A DNA stretch of 64,000 nucleotides, from NCBI GenBank assembly GCA_001543015.1, contig LFLC01000008.1, positions 1 to 64,000 on the forward strand, given 5' to 3'. The translations under genes were made by a program, and so were the position numbers. Source of the DNA: Nitrosopumilus sp. LS_AOA (GTDB lineage: Archaea; Thermoproteota; Nitrososphaeria; Nitrososphaerales; Nitrosopumilaceae). The notes below the pieces were generated by a model. It was given only the letters and a program-made list of their open reading frames with translations. It had not been told where the DNA came from and did not search any database. Shown here piece after piece: positions 29,257 through 39,953 of the stretch (the stretch's first letter is position 1; each line of letters opens with the position of its first letter).

Positions 29257-30303
29257 CTAAACAGGAGTTAATGGGGTGTATCTTAGTCCGCTCATTTCAT
29301 CAAAACCACTCATTACATTCATGTTTTGAATGGCTGATCCTGCAGCACCTTTCATTAAATTATCTGATGCTGATAGTGCAATCAATCTATTGTTATCTTC
29401 ATCTATATCAAATCCAATATCACAAAAGTTTGAACCAACTACAAATTTTGGATCTGGGAATTTGTATAATCCTTTTTTATCTCTAATTAATCTGATAAAT
29501 TTTTCATCACCATAAGCTTCACGATATAATTTCCACAATTCTTTTTCATCAATATCTTTTTTCATGAATGTGTGATTTGTACATAAAATTCCACGAACTA
29601 CATCTACTGCATGTGGACTCATTGAAACACGAATTTTCTTTCCTGCTATTTCGCTGAGCTCTTGTTCAATTTCACCTGTGTGTCTGTGTTTTGCTGGTTT
29701 GTATGGTCTAATCACTCCTGCCCTCATTGCATGTGCCGTTCCTGAACCAGAACCTGCACCTGATGAACCAATTTTTGAGTCAACGATAATGTGATCTGTT
29801 TCAATAATGTCATTACGAATTAATGGTGCTAGTGCTAATATCGATGTCACTGCCATACAACCTGGACAAGAAACTAGCTGTGATTTTTTTATTTCTTCTC
29901 TATGTAATTCTGGAACACCAAAAACTGATTTTTCTAAATAATCTGGATGTGGATGTTCCCATCCATACCATTTGTCATATGCTTCTTGATCATGTAATCT
30001 GTAATCCGCACTCAAATCAATTACTTTGATACCTCTATCGTATAGTGCTTTAACAATTTCAGTTGCAGTTCCATGTGGTACTGCCGTAAAAACTAGATCA
30101 CACTTGTTAACTAATTTTTCATAATCCATTTCAGAGAAAGTTAGATCGGTAAAACCCTTCAAACTTGGTTGTACTCTATGGAGATATTCTCCAACGTGTT
30201 GCCTTGATGTTACCATTGCAATTTCTACTTCTGGATGATTCACAAGAAGACGTAATGTCTCTCCTCCAACATATCCTGATGCACCAACAACCCCTACTTT
30301 CAT
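29257..30303 (-). CDS. lysY: N-acetyl-gamma-glutamyl-phosphate / [LysW]-aminoadipate 6-phosphate reductase
   Basis: VGVVGASGYVGGETLRLL; VSCPGCMAVTSILALAPL. Confidence 0.88.
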   Translation of the reverse strand: MKVGVVGASGYVGGETLRLLVNHPEVEIAMVTSRQHVGEYLHRVQPSLKGFTDLTFSEMDYEKLVNKCDLVFTAVPHGTATEIVKALYDRGIKVIDLSADYRLHDQEAYDKWYGWEHPHPDYLEKSVFGVPELHREEIKKSQLVSCPGCMAVTSILALAPLIRNDIIETDHIIVDSKIGSSGAGSGSGTAHAMRAGVIRPYKPAKHRHTGEIEQELSEIAGKKIRVSMSPHAVDVVRGILCTNHTFMKKDIDEKELWKLYREAYGDEKFIRLIRDKKGLYKFPDPKFVVGSNFCDIGFDIDEDNNRLIALSASDNLMKGAAGSAIQNMNVMSGFDEMSGLRYTPLTPV

Positions 30304-30331
30304 GATAAACCTACTCGTAATGGAGTATAAT

Positions 30332-31189
30332 TTATTTCCTAACGTAGTTTAGCGCAAATTCTATCATTTCTTTTGGAATATTTCGCTGTGCAACTCTTGC
30401 CAATCCTTTGAATTCTACGGTATTGTTAACTTCATGTACCACTAGGCCTCGTTTTTCATCTTCCATCATATCAATTCCTAAAATTCCACCACCCATGGCT
30501 TTAGATGATTTAACTGCCAAATCCTCCATCTCTTTTGTGATCTCACAAATTTCAGGATCTGCTCCTAGTGCGATATTTGTTTTAAAACCACCTGATGATT
30601 TTCTATACATGGCTGCAATAGGCTCGTCCCCAACAGTAATCACTCTAATGTCTCTTGGTGGTCTGTTGATCATTTCTTGTAAATAGTAAATTCTATCATG
30701 TGGGCTATCTGTAATATCCCTAATTTCAAAAACTGCCTCCATCGTGTCTTTATCTTTAATTGGCATTACTCCTCTTCCCCAACTACCAATTATTGGTTTG
30801 ATAACTAGAGGAAATCCAACTTTTTCTAAATTTTCTGCAGCACTTTCACTTGAAAATGAAAAGTATGTTTTTGGTGTAGGAATATTATTTTTTTCTAAAA
30901 GTAAAGTCATGAACATTTTATTTCCACAAATATTTGCAACTTCAAATTTGTTTAAAACAGGAATATCCAAAAATTCTAAACATGCAGTAAAGTGTAATCC
31001 TCTAAAATAACTAACACATCTTTCTAGTACAACATTTCCAAAATCAAAATCTTCTTTTTTACTATCTGTGTTAATTTGGGTAATTTTTGCATCTAACATC
31101 AATGCATCGTGTCCTAGATTTTCTGCTTCTTTCTTAAGCATTTTTTCTTCTGACCTTAAACGGTCAAACACAATACAAACTTTTGACAT
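30332..31189 (-). CDS. argX: ATP-grasp ligase LysX paralogue 2 (probable glutamate-LysW ligase, ArgX)
   Basis: SKVCIVFDRLRSEEKMLKKEAENLG; FPLVIKPIIGSWGRGVMPI; between lysW2 and argC/argB homologues. Confidence 0.82.
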   Translation of the reverse strand: MSKVCIVFDRLRSEEKMLKKEAENLGHDALMLDAKITQINTDSKKEDFDFGNVVLERCVSYFRGLHFTACLEFLDIPVLNKFEVANICGNKMFMTLLLEKNNIPTPKTYFSFSSESAAENLEKVGFPLVIKPIIGSWGRGVMPIKDKDTMEAVFEIRDITDSPHDRIYYLQEMINRPPRDIRVITVGDEPIAAMYRKSSGGFKTNIALGADPEICEITKEMEDLAVKSSKAMGGGILGIDMMEDEKRGLVVHEVNNTVEFKGLARVAQRNIPKEMIEFALNYVRK

Positions 31190-31356
31190 TACTCTCCCCA
31201 GTCTTCGCCTACAGTTTCTGCTTGTTTAAGCTCAACATTTGATCCATCTTTTTTTGATATTTCAAAGTCAGCACCACAATCAGGGCAGGAGACTAATTCT
31301 CCTACTGAGGCATCGTCTGGGATGTTTAATTTTGCATCACATTCTGGGCAGTTCAT
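31189..31356 (-). CDS. lysW: LysW carrier protein paralogue 2, ending ...VGEDWGE; not in the supplied ORF track
   Basis: Manual translation: MNCPECDAKLNIPDDASVGELVSCPDCGADFEISKKDGSNVELKQAETVGEDWGE*; ATGA overlap with argG, TAATG overlap with argX. Confidence 0.92.
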   Translation of the reverse strand: MNCPECDAKLNIPDDASVGELVSCPDCGADFEISKKDGSNVELKQAETVGEDWGE

Positions 31357-32618
31357 GTTTTTGATTTCCTTTTCTTTTGTAATTTATTAGCTGCTGTTGA
31401 CTGCATTCCCCACAATTCTACAAATCCTTTAGCTAATCTTTGATCAAATGTAGAATCTGAACCATATGTGGCAATTTCATGACTGTAAAGAGAATATTTT
31501 GACTTTCGTCCTACAACCCTTAGACTACCCTTGTACATTTTGAGTTTCACAGTTCCTGAAACAGGTGTTTGTGATGCTTCAATGAATCCCTCCAAATCTG
31601 TTCTTAGTGGATCTTGCCAAAGTCCTGAATACACCAAATATGCCCACTCATCATCAATTAATGATTTGAATTTGTTTTCATGCTTTGTATGGACCATCTT
31701 TTCTAAATCTGAATGTGCTTCAATAAGGCAAGTTGCAGCTGGAGTTTCATACACTTCTCGAGATTTAATTCCAACTACTCTGTCTTCAATATGATCAACT
31801 ATCCCAACACCTGCATCCCCTGCTTTTTTGTTAATGTACTCAATTAATTTTTGAGATTCCAAAGTCTTTCCATCAACTTTAGTTGGAATTCCTTTTTCAA
31901 ATTCAATTTCCAAATATGTGGGTTTGTCTGGCAAGTTTTTTGTTTTTACCCAAATGAATACATCTTCTGGTGGTTCATTGTATGGATCCTCTAGTACACC
32001 TCCCTCAATTGCACGTCCCCACAAATTTTGATCAATACTGAATTTTTTTGCAACTGAATCAATTTCTATTCCGTGTTTTTTTGCAAACTTTAACTCTGTA
32101 ACCCTGTCTAAATTTTTATCTCGAATAGGAGCTATGATTGGAAGATCAGAGCCTGAACGTAATGTAATATCAAATCGAACTTGATCATTTCCTTTCCCTG
32201 AACAACCATGTGCTAATGCTGAAACTTTTTCTTTTTTTGCAATTTCTAAAACTTTTTCTGCAATTAGTGGTCGTGCAAGTGCAGTAGCTAGACAATATTT
32301 TTTCTGATAAAGTGCATTTGCTTTAATTGATGGAAAAATGTAATCTTTGACAAATTCTTTTCTTGCATCAATATTGTAATGTTTTTTTACACCAAGCTTC
32401 TTTGCTTTGGCTGCAATTTTTTTAGCATCATCTCCTTGTCCAACATCTACAGTTACTGTAATGACATCCATGTCATGTTCATCTTGTAGATATTTTACAA
32501 CAACAGATGTATCAAGTCCACCTGAAAATGCAAGAATTCCTTTTTGAGTCATGAAACATCTTTTCCGTCGTATTTTGGAATTTATCTTTTGTGATAGGCT
32601 GAAATTCATTTTTTTCAA
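31353..32618 (-). CDS. argG: Argininosuccinate synthase (likely start 32552)
   Basis: GILAFSGGLDTSVVVKYL; ALAHGCSGKGNDQVRF. Confidence 0.93.
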   Translation of the reverse strand: MKKMNFSLSQKINSKIRRKRCFMTQKGILAFSGGLDTSVVVKYLQDEHDMDVITVTVDVGQGDDAKKIAAKAKKLGVKKHYNIDARKEFVKDYIFPSIKANALYQKKYCLATALARPLIAEKVLEIAKKEKVSALAHGCSGKGNDQVRFDITLRSGSDLPIIAPIRDKNLDRVTELKFAKKHGIEIDSVAKKFSIDQNLWGRAIEGGVLEDPYNEPPEDVFIWVKTKNLPDKPTYLEIEFEKGIPTKVDGKTLESQKLIEYINKKAGDAGVGIVDHIEDRVVGIKSREVYETPAATCLIEAHSDLEKMVHTKHENKFKSLIDDEWAYLVYSGLWQDPLRTDLEGFIEASQTPVSGTVKLKMYKGSLRVVGRKSKYSLYSHEIATYGSDSTFDQRLAKGFVELWGMQSTAANKLQKKRKSKT

Positions 32619-32684
32619 ACTTTATTTCGACTAGCTTGAGCTAAAATTCGATGATTTTTTAACCATCAGATATAACGCTGTTTT

Positions 32685-33710
32685 ATGAAAACTCGATCGA
32701 TAATTTCTGCAAGTATTGTGGGTATTATCGTACTATCCGTACTTGGAATTACTCTAAATTCTGGTGAATCTACGCATGAAAACAAGTTACGTATTGCATA
32801 TTTCCCCAATATTGGACATGTTATTCCTATTGTGGGCATGGAGAATGGTTCCTTTGAAAAAAATATTGGAAACCAGACAAAAATTGAAACGAGAGTTTTT
32901 GATAGTGGACCTCAAGCAATTGAATCCCTATTTGCAAATTCTATAGATATTGCATATGTTGGACCTGGTCCTGCAATTAACGGATTTTTAAATTCTGAAA
33001 ATAATGAATTAAAAATTCTTGCAGGTGCAGCTAGCGGTGGTGCAAGCTTTATTGTTCATCCTGATAGTGAAATTAATTCTGCTTCAGATTTTGCTGGTAA
33101 AAAAATTGCAGCACCTCAAATTGGAAACACTCAAGATGTTTCATTACGACATTATCTTTCTGAAAATGGATTAAAGTCAGCTGAAAAAGGAGGTTCTGTA
33201 ATTGTTTACAATATTTCAAATCCTGATATCTACACATTATTTGTAAAAGGTGATATTGATGGCGCATGGGTTCCAGAACCTTGGGCTACAATTTTAGAAA
33301 CTGAATTAGGTGGAAAACGATTATTCCATGAAGAAGAACTATGGGGTGATAAAGAATTTGCATCTGTTTTATTAATTGGAAATATAAGTTATGTTGAAAA
33401 AAATCCAATTATAATTGAAAATTTCTTACAGTCTCATCATGAAACTGTAACTTGGATAAATGATAATCCTGTTGAAACTAGAATTATCTTTAATAATTTT
33501 CTTGATTCTCATCTGGGACAATCTTTGTCTGATGATGTTGTAGATATTGCATTATCTAATATTTTAATTACATCTGATCCTAAACTTGATTCAATTTTTT
33601 CCTTTGCTGAAAAAGCTGATGCCTTAGGATATTTGGGACGACATGGATATGATTTGTCTGGAATTTTTTACTACTTTGATACAAATTCAACTGATGAGGT
33701 AACTACGTAG
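32685..33710 (+). CDS. NitT/TauT-type ABC transporter substrate-binding protein
   Basis: LRIAYFPNIGHVIPIVGMENGSF; AYVGPGPAINGF; GKKIAAPQIGNTQDV. Confidence 0.85.
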   Translation: MKTRSIISASIVGIIVLSVLGITLNSGESTHENKLRIAYFPNIGHVIPIVGMENGSFEKNIGNQTKIETRVFDSGPQAIESLFANSIDIAYVGPGPAINGFLNSENNELKILAGAASGGASFIVHPDSEINSASDFAGKKIAAPQIGNTQDVSLRHYLSENGLKSAEKGGSVIVYNISNPDIYTLFVKGDIDGAWVPEPWATILETELGGKRLFHEEELWGDKEFASVLLIGNISYVEKNPIIIENFLQSHHETVTWINDNPVETRIIFNNFLDSHLGQSLSDDVVDIALSNILITSDPKLDSIFSFAEKADALGYLGRHGYDLSGIFYYFDTNSTDEVTT

Positions 33711-34475
33711 ATGACTAAACTTGAGGCAAAAAATATTGTAAAATATTTTACTCACGAGTCTCATAAACTAAAAGCTCTTGGCGGAATAAATCTAAAAATT
33801 GAATCCGGCGATTTTGTATGTTTAGTGGGTCCATCTGGATGTGGAAAATCTACTTTTTTACGTATAGTTGCAGGCTTGGAAACCCCTGATGAGGGTCAAA
33901 TTCTATTTGATGGACGTCCAGTTAGTGAAACTGGTCCTGATAGAATTATGATATTTCAAGAAGGTGCATTATTTCCGTGGCTGAGGGTTCAAGATAATGT
34001 AGAATTTGGATTAAAGATGGCTGGAATTCCAAAAGATGAGCGAGCAAAGATTTCTCATAGATATTTGGATATGATGCAGCTGACAAAATTTGCAGATTCT
34101 TTTACTTACCAACTTTCAACTGGAATGAAACAACGTGTAGCTATAGCTCGTGCATTGGTAATGGATCCTGACGTATTATTGATGGATGAGCCTTTTGCAG
34201 CACTTGATGCACAAACTAGGGATTTATTGTTAGTTGAAATGCAATTAATTTGGGAAAAAACAAAGAAAACAATTTTGTTTGTTACCCATAATGTTGCAGA
34301 AGCTGCAGTTCTTGGAACCAAAGTGGTAGTTTTCAGTAATCGTCCATCTATAATTAAAAAAGAATTTGAAAATAATTTTCCACGACCACGAGTTACTGAG
34401 AATGAAGCGTTATTGAAATTCCAACATAATATTTTAGCAGAATTAAGACCTGAGGTAAAAAAAAGTAGAGATTAG
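33711..34475 (+). CDS. NitT/TauT-type ABC transporter ATPase
   Basis: GPSGCGKSTFLR, LLMDEPFAALDAQTR. Confidence 0.9.
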   Translation: MTKLEAKNIVKYFTHESHKLKALGGINLKIESGDFVCLVGPSGCGKSTFLRIVAGLETPDEGQILFDGRPVSETGPDRIMIFQEGALFPWLRVQDNVEFGLKMAGIPKDERAKISHRYLDMMQLTKFADSFTYQLSTGMKQRVAIARALVMDPDVLLMDEPFAALDAQTRDLLLVEMQLIWEKTKKTILFVTHNVAEAAVLGTKVVVFSNRPSIIKKEFENNFPRPRVTENEALLKFQHNILAELRPEVKKSRD

Positions 34476-34480
34476 ATATT

Positions 34481-35239
34481 ATGGCAAAAAATTTCACACC
34501 TCATAGAATTGCATTTTATATTGGAATTGTTGTAGTTTGGCAAATTGTAGCAATGTCTGGCGTGTGGCCTGAAAATATTTTCCCAACACCCTATGAGGTT
34601 GCTGAAGATTTGGCATATGGTGCAGCTGATGGTAGTTTGTTTTATGGAATAATTACTAGTATGTGGAGATTGTCAATTGGATTGGCAATTGCTATTGCTG
34701 GTGGAGTTGTTTTGGGAATTTTTATGGCAAGAATTGAGGTAATCAACCAAACAGTTGGGTCTTTAGTTTTAGGATTACAATCTATTCCATCTATTGCATG
34801 GGTGCCACTTGCAATTCTTTGGTTTGGATTAACTGATGGTGGGATTATTTTTGTAACAGCAATTGGTGCAATCTTTGCAGTTACCATTAACACCTATACT
34901 GGTGTCAAAAACATTGATCCTCACTATATTGAGGCTGCAAGAAATATGGGTGCCAAGGGAAGTCAACTAATTACTGCAGTATTGATTCCAGCAGCATTTC
35001 CGTACATGATTTCAGGCTTTAAACAAGGCTGGGCATTTGCATGGAGGGGAGTAATTGGCGCAGAAATTCTGTTTTCATTCCTAGGATTGGGCTTTTTACT
35101 TAATGCTGGACGTTCACTAAATGATGTTTCTCAGGTGATATCAATTATGATTGTAATTATGAGCATTGGCCTTGTAATTGATAGTGTGGTATTTCAGAAA
35201 TTAGAACACAAAGTAATGTCCCGTTGGGGATTACGATAA
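34481..35239 (+). CDS. NitT/TauT-type ABC transporter permease
   Basis: EAARNMGAKGSQLITAVLIPAAFPYMISGFKQGWAFAWRGVIGAE EAA loop. Confidence 0.9.
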   Translation: MAKNFTPHRIAFYIGIVVVWQIVAMSGVWPENIFPTPYEVAEDLAYGAADGSLFYGIITSMWRLSIGLAIAIAGGVVLGIFMARIEVINQTVGSLVLGLQSIPSIAWVPLAILWFGLTDGGIIFVTAIGAIFAVTINTYTGVKNIDPHYIEAARNMGAKGSQLITAVLIPAAFPYMISGFKQGWAFAWRGVIGAEILFSFLGLGFLLNAGRSLNDVSQVISIMIVIMSIGLVIDSVVFQKLEHKVMSRWGLR

Positions 35240-36346
35240 TATTTTTTTGTTTTCTATCTTTAGTGATACTACAAATGCACAAATAATTATTGCAATTGCA
35301 AAATACATTACTGCAATATAATCAAAGAAAAATGCTATTGCGCCTCCAATTACTGGACCAATTACTGTTGCAATAGATAATGTTGAACTAAATAATCCAG
35401 ATGATGTTGAACGAGGATTGTTATCCATAAGATGGAAATTTCCTCCAATAAATAAAAATGCCCATGTTGCACCAACTAGTGCCATAAATGGCATTGCCAT
35501 CCACCACTCAGTAACAAATGTTAATCCTACAAAAACAAATGTCGTAGCACCAATACCCATTTTAAATTTGGTAACATCTGATAGATGGATTTTACTTGCC
35601 ATCACATTCATCAAGATAAATGCTGTCACTGTATTTGCAACATATACAATTGATATGTGATACAAATCCCCTCCCCATTTTTCCATAATCATTAGTGGGA
35701 GAATTACCCAAACAGCTGCTGCACCAATATGTCTTAGTAGTAATGACAAAAATAGAAATTTATTTTTTGAAATTACTTTTTTTATAGTACCTGGTTTTAG
35801 CTCTTTTTCTTGAATTGGATTTGGAAGTTTAATTGTAAATAATAATCCAATAATGAATGCCGCTGCACTAATTAAGAAAATTAATTTTAAATCATTTGTA
35901 ACTCCAGCAGCTACTATTCCTGCAAGCCATCCTAATGCGTGAAATGAAATTACAGTGGCTGCCCTTTTTTTGTCAATATTTGCCTCATAGGTATATGCAA
36001 TCATTGCAGGTATCATTATCCCAGTAGCTATTCCTGCAGCAATTCTTACTATGAAAAACATGGAAAGATCTGTAGCAAAATAATGCATTCCAAAGGCTAT
36101 AGCACATCCAACAAAGCCAATTCTGATGAATTTGAGCCTAGTTCCCTTCTTATCTGAATGTCGTCCAAAATAGATTTCAGATAATATCTGAGCAAAACTA
36201 AATGATGCAACTAGTAGTCCAATCTCAAAGATGGAATCAGTGACTCCTTGAGCAATTATAGGCATGAATACAAAAACTATTGAGATTCCAGCATGTTGAA
36301 AAAAGGTTGCACTACGAACTAAATTATTTACTTGTAACTTTGGCAT
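35231..36346 (-). CDS. Major facilitator superfamily transporter
   Basis: About 11-12 hydrophobic segments; GRHSDKKGTRLKFIRIG MFS loop 2-3 motif. Confidence 0.82.
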   Translation of the reverse strand: MPKLQVNNLVRSATFFQHAGISIVFVFMPIIAQGVTDSIFEIGLLVASFSFAQILSEIYFGRHSDKKGTRLKFIRIGFVGCAIAFGMHYFATDLSMFFIVRIAAGIATGIMIPAMIAYTYEANIDKKRAATVISFHALGWLAGIVAAGVTNDLKLIFLISAAAFIIGLLFTIKLPNPIQEKELKPGTIKKVISKNKFLFLSLLLRHIGAAAVWVILPLMIMEKWGGDLYHISIVYVANTVTAFILMNVMASKIHLSDVTKFKMGIGATTFVFVGLTFVTEWWMAMPFMALVGATWAFLFIGGNFHLMDNNPRSTSSGLFSSTLSIATVIGPVIGGAIAFFFDYIAVMYFAIAIIICAFVVSLKIENKKILS

Positions 36347-36459
36347 AAATGTACATCAAATCAACTTCTTCCTAATTTCAAGATACGTATCATTATTCTA
36401 TTTGATATGATGATCTTTCTCAAAAGAGTTAAAATCTCTTAAATCGTCTCAAAAATTAA

Positions 36460-37422
36460 TTGACTGAAAAAGAATCATTCCTTGATGCCATGAATAATAG
36501 AATTTTACTTTTTGATGGTGCCATGGGAACTGAAATTCAAAAAAATGATCCTAAACCTGAAGACTTTCCAAATGATCAAGATGGATTCAATGATGGATTA
36601 GTAATTACTCATCCTGAATGGATTAAAGAAATTCATAGAAATTATTTAGATGCAGGTGCTGATTGTATTGAAACAAATTCTTTTGGTTCAAATAAAATTA
36701 AACTTGATGAATATGGATTTGGAGATCAAACTATTGATTTTAATAAAAAAATTGCAACATTAGCATTTGATGTTTGTCAAGAATATTCTGATAAAGCACG
36801 TTATGTAATTGGGTCCATGGGGCCTACTGGATATCTTCCAAGTTCTAATGATCCTGATTTGGGACAAATACCTCTTGATGAAATACTTGAAGCATTTGAA
36901 TTACAAGCAGAGGGATTAATCCTTGGTGGTGTTGATGCATTACTAATTGAGACAAGTCAAGATATTTTGGAGGTGAAATTAGTAATTGAGGCATGTCACA
37001 ACGCAATTAAAAAAACAGGTAAAAAAATTCCAATTATTTCTAATACTACATTGGATCAATATGGTAAAATGTTACTTGGAACAACTATTCAATCTGCATA
37101 CACCACAGTTTCTGATATGGGCATTGATGTTTTTGGATTAAATTGCTCAACTGGACCAATTGAAATGAATCCAAGTGTACAATGGCTTGATGAACAAAAT
37201 GAACACAATATTCTAGTTGTCCCAAATGCTGGCATGCCTGAAAATGTGGGAGGACAGGCAGTTTACAAAATGACACCTGAAAAAATGGCTGATGCACTAG
37301 GTGATTTTCTTAATCAATACAAAAAAGTTCGAATTATTGGGGGTTGCTGTGGAACAAACCCCGATCACATCAAAGCACTAAGAAAAGTAATTGACGAAAA
37401 AGCCAATTCTCTGAATAGTTAG
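36460..37422 (+). CDS. Homocysteine S-methyltransferase module of a split methionine synthase (MetH N-terminal), TTG start
   Basis: ILLFDGAMGTEIQ; GLNCSTGP; GGCCGTNPDHIKAL zinc-binding motif. Confidence 0.88.
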   Translation: MTEKESFLDAMNNRILLFDGAMGTEIQKNDPKPEDFPNDQDGFNDGLVITHPEWIKEIHRNYLDAGADCIETNSFGSNKIKLDEYGFGDQTIDFNKKIATLAFDVCQEYSDKARYVIGSMGPTGYLPSSNDPDLGQIPLDEILEAFELQAEGLILGGVDALLIETSQDILEVKLVIEACHNAIKKTGKKIPIISNTTLDQYGKMLLGTTIQSAYTTVSDMGIDVFGLNCSTGPIEMNPSVQWLDEQNEHNILVVPNAGMPENVGGQAVYKMTPEKMADALGDFLNQYKKVRIIGGCCGTNPDHIKALRKVIDEKANSLNS

Positions 37423-37454
37423 GTATTTAGAAAAACTGAGATGATTTTACAACA

Positions 37455-39953
37455 TTGACTACCCCTCGAGTAAGTTCAGCAATGAAAGCAGTTGATCTAA
37501 AACAGATTCCTAAACCCCTAATCATTGGAGAGAGGATAAACACTCAAGGTTCCAGAAAAGCCAAGAAACTAGTTCTTGCTGATGATTATGATGGCTTGAT
37601 GGATTTGGCAAGAACTCAAGTTGAGGATGGTGCACACTGTCTTGATATTTGTGTTGCAACCACTGAACGCTCTGATGAAAAAGAATTCATGTTGAAACTT
37701 GTAAAACAACTAAGCTTGGAAATTGATGCTCCTCTAGTAATTGATTCAACTGATCCTGAAGTTATTGAATCCTCAGTAAAACAAATTCCTGGACGTCCAA
37801 TAATTAATTCAATTAATCTTGAAGGTGATGGTAGTAGATTTGAAAAGTTAGCACCATTGATGGCAAAGTATGGGCTACCTGCAATCTCTCTATGTATTGG
37901 ACCTGCTGGTATGGCTAAAACTCCACAAGAAAAATTAGAAACTGCTGAACTTTTATTTGAAACAGGAAAAAAATATGGATTAAAAATTGAACAATTTATT
38001 TTTGATGTACTTACATTTACTTTGGCAACAGGTGAGGATGAATTCATAAATGCCGGAAAAAATACTCTAGAAGGAATTCGACTAGTAAAAGATAGATTCC
38101 CAAATGCGTTTACCACTCTGGGTCTTAGTAACATTAGTTTTGGTTTATCCCCATATGCTAGAAAAATTCTCAATTCTACTTTCTTGTATCATGCAGTAAA
38201 AACTGGACTTGATTCAGCTATTGTTAATGCAAAGGAGATAGTTCCTTATGGTGAAATTGATGAAAAGGAACGAAAGCTTGCAGATGATTTAATTTTTAAT
38301 ACACATCCTGATGCCTTGTCTGACTTAATCGCACATTTTGAAAATCTTGGTCCTCAAAGTAGTAGTTCTAGCAAAAAAGTTGATGTTGATCCTTCTTGGC
38401 CTCCTGGTAAACGTGCAAATTTTAGAATTCTAAATAGACTCAAAGATGGACTTCAAAATGATGTAGTATCAGCCATTGCTGATAAATTAGGAATTGAAAA
38501 TCTCATTAAAAATAATGATGGAGTATTATCCATTGATGCTTCACAAGAAATTACTCATGATGGTGCTTTACGAACACTAAATGAGGATTTACTTTCTGCA
38601 ATGAAGGAAGTCGGTGATAAGTTTGGTTCAGGGGAACTAATTTTACCATTTGTTCTCAAATCTGCTGAATGTATGAAGGCTGCAGTAAATGAACTTGAAA
38701 AATATTTGTTACAAAAAGAAGGAACAAGTAAAGGAAAATTAGTTTTAGGAACAGTTTATGGTGATGTCCATGACATTGGAAAGAATCTAGTTAAAACAAT
38801 TTTTCAAAATAATGGCTATACTGTATATGATTTGGGTAAACAAGTTCCTTTACAAAAATTTTTAGAAAAAATTGATGAAGTACATCCTGATGCAATTGGA
38901 TTATCTGCATTACTAGTTTCTACTTCAAAACAAATGCAATTTTTTGTAGAACATGTCAGGAAAAATAACATGAATGTCCCAATTTTATGTGGTGGTGCTG
39001 CAATTAACACCAATTACATTAACAGAATTGCAAAAGCTGGTGGTATCTATGAACCTGGAGTCTTTTATTGTAATACAATGTTTGAAGGACTCAAAACAAT
39101 GGATACACTAGTCTCTGATGAAAAACCAAAACTGTTATCTCAATGGAAAGAAAAATTAGAAAATTGGAAAGAAAAATCAACTGCAAAAATTGATCCTGCA
39201 AATATTCCAAAAAGTGAAATCAAACCAGTTTCAGCTCCTTCTCCTAAAATAATTAATGAACCAATCCGTCTAAACTTGGACCAAATCAAAATGGATGAAG
39301 TCTGGCAAATGATTGACAAAAAATCATTATTCAAATTATCTTGGGGTTTGAGGGGAAAAGCAGGTGCTGAATCTGAAGAGGAACATGAAGAACTACTCAC
39401 TCAATGGAAGATTAGAATTATTCGAGATAAACTCATTGAGCCTGAAATTGTATATGGGTATTATCGATGTCACAACAAAAATGGAAAATTACTAGTTGAA
39501 AATACTAATGGTGATGATGTGGTATTTGATTTTCCACGCTCCACCAAACCTGAACATCTGTGTTTGACTGATTATTTTGGAGATGATGATATTGTTGCAT
39601 TCCAATCAGTAACTGTTGGAAATAGAGTAGCAGACATCATTGAACAATGGAATCAAGAGGACAAGTATACTGATGCCTACTATTTGCATGGATTGGCAGT
39701 TGAAATAGCAGAAGCTTTGGCTGAATGGATTAATCAAAAAATAAAGTCAGAATTGAATCTGGATAAAGGTGGTCTTAGATATAGCTGGGGATTTCCTAGC
39801 TGCCCTGATGTCGCTCAACACCATCTAGTGTGGAAACTATTACAACCTGAAAAATCTGGAATGACCCTAACTGAATCTGGACAAATAATTCCTGAACAAT
39901 CTACTGCTGCAATAGTTATTCATCATCCTCAAGCAAAATATTTTGTGATTTAG
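37455..39953 (+). CDS. MetH C-terminal modules: pterin-binding, B12-binding and activation domains
   Basis: IGERINTQGSRKAKKL; GTVYGDVHDIGKNLV cobalamin motif; RYSWGFPSCPDVAQHHLVW activation domain. Confidence 0.92.
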   Translation: MTTPRVSSAMKAVDLKQIPKPLIIGERINTQGSRKAKKLVLADDYDGLMDLARTQVEDGAHCLDICVATTERSDEKEFMLKLVKQLSLEIDAPLVIDSTDPEVIESSVKQIPGRPIINSINLEGDGSRFEKLAPLMAKYGLPAISLCIGPAGMAKTPQEKLETAELLFETGKKYGLKIEQFIFDVLTFTLATGEDEFINAGKNTLEGIRLVKDRFPNAFTTLGLSNISFGLSPYARKILNSTFLYHAVKTGLDSAIVNAKEIVPYGEIDEKERKLADDLIFNTHPDALSDLIAHFENLGPQSSSSSKKVDVDPSWPPGKRANFRILNRLKDGLQNDVVSAIADKLGIENLIKNNDGVLSIDASQEITHDGALRTLNEDLLSAMKEVGDKFGSGELILPFVLKSAECMKAAVNELEKYLLQKEGTSKGKLVLGTVYGDVHDIGKNLVKTIFQNNGYTVYDLGKQVPLQKFLEKIDEVHPDAIGLSALLVSTSKQMQFFVEHVRKNNMNVPILCGGAAINTNYINRIAKAGGIYEPGVFYCNTMFEGLKTMDTLVSDEKPKLLSQWKEKLENWKEKSTAKIDPANIPKSEIKPVSAPSPKIINEPIRLNLDQIKMDEVWQMIDKKSLFKLSWGLRGKAGAESEEEHEELLTQWKIRIIRDKLIEPEIVYGYYRCHNKNGKLLVENTNGDDVVFDFPRSTKPEHLCLTDYFGDDDIVAFQSVTVGNRVADIIEQWNQEDKYTDAYYLHGLAVEIAEALAEWINQKIKSELNLDKGGLRYSWGFPSCPDVAQHHLVWKLLQPEKSGMTLTESGQIIPEQSTAAIVIHHPQAKYFVI

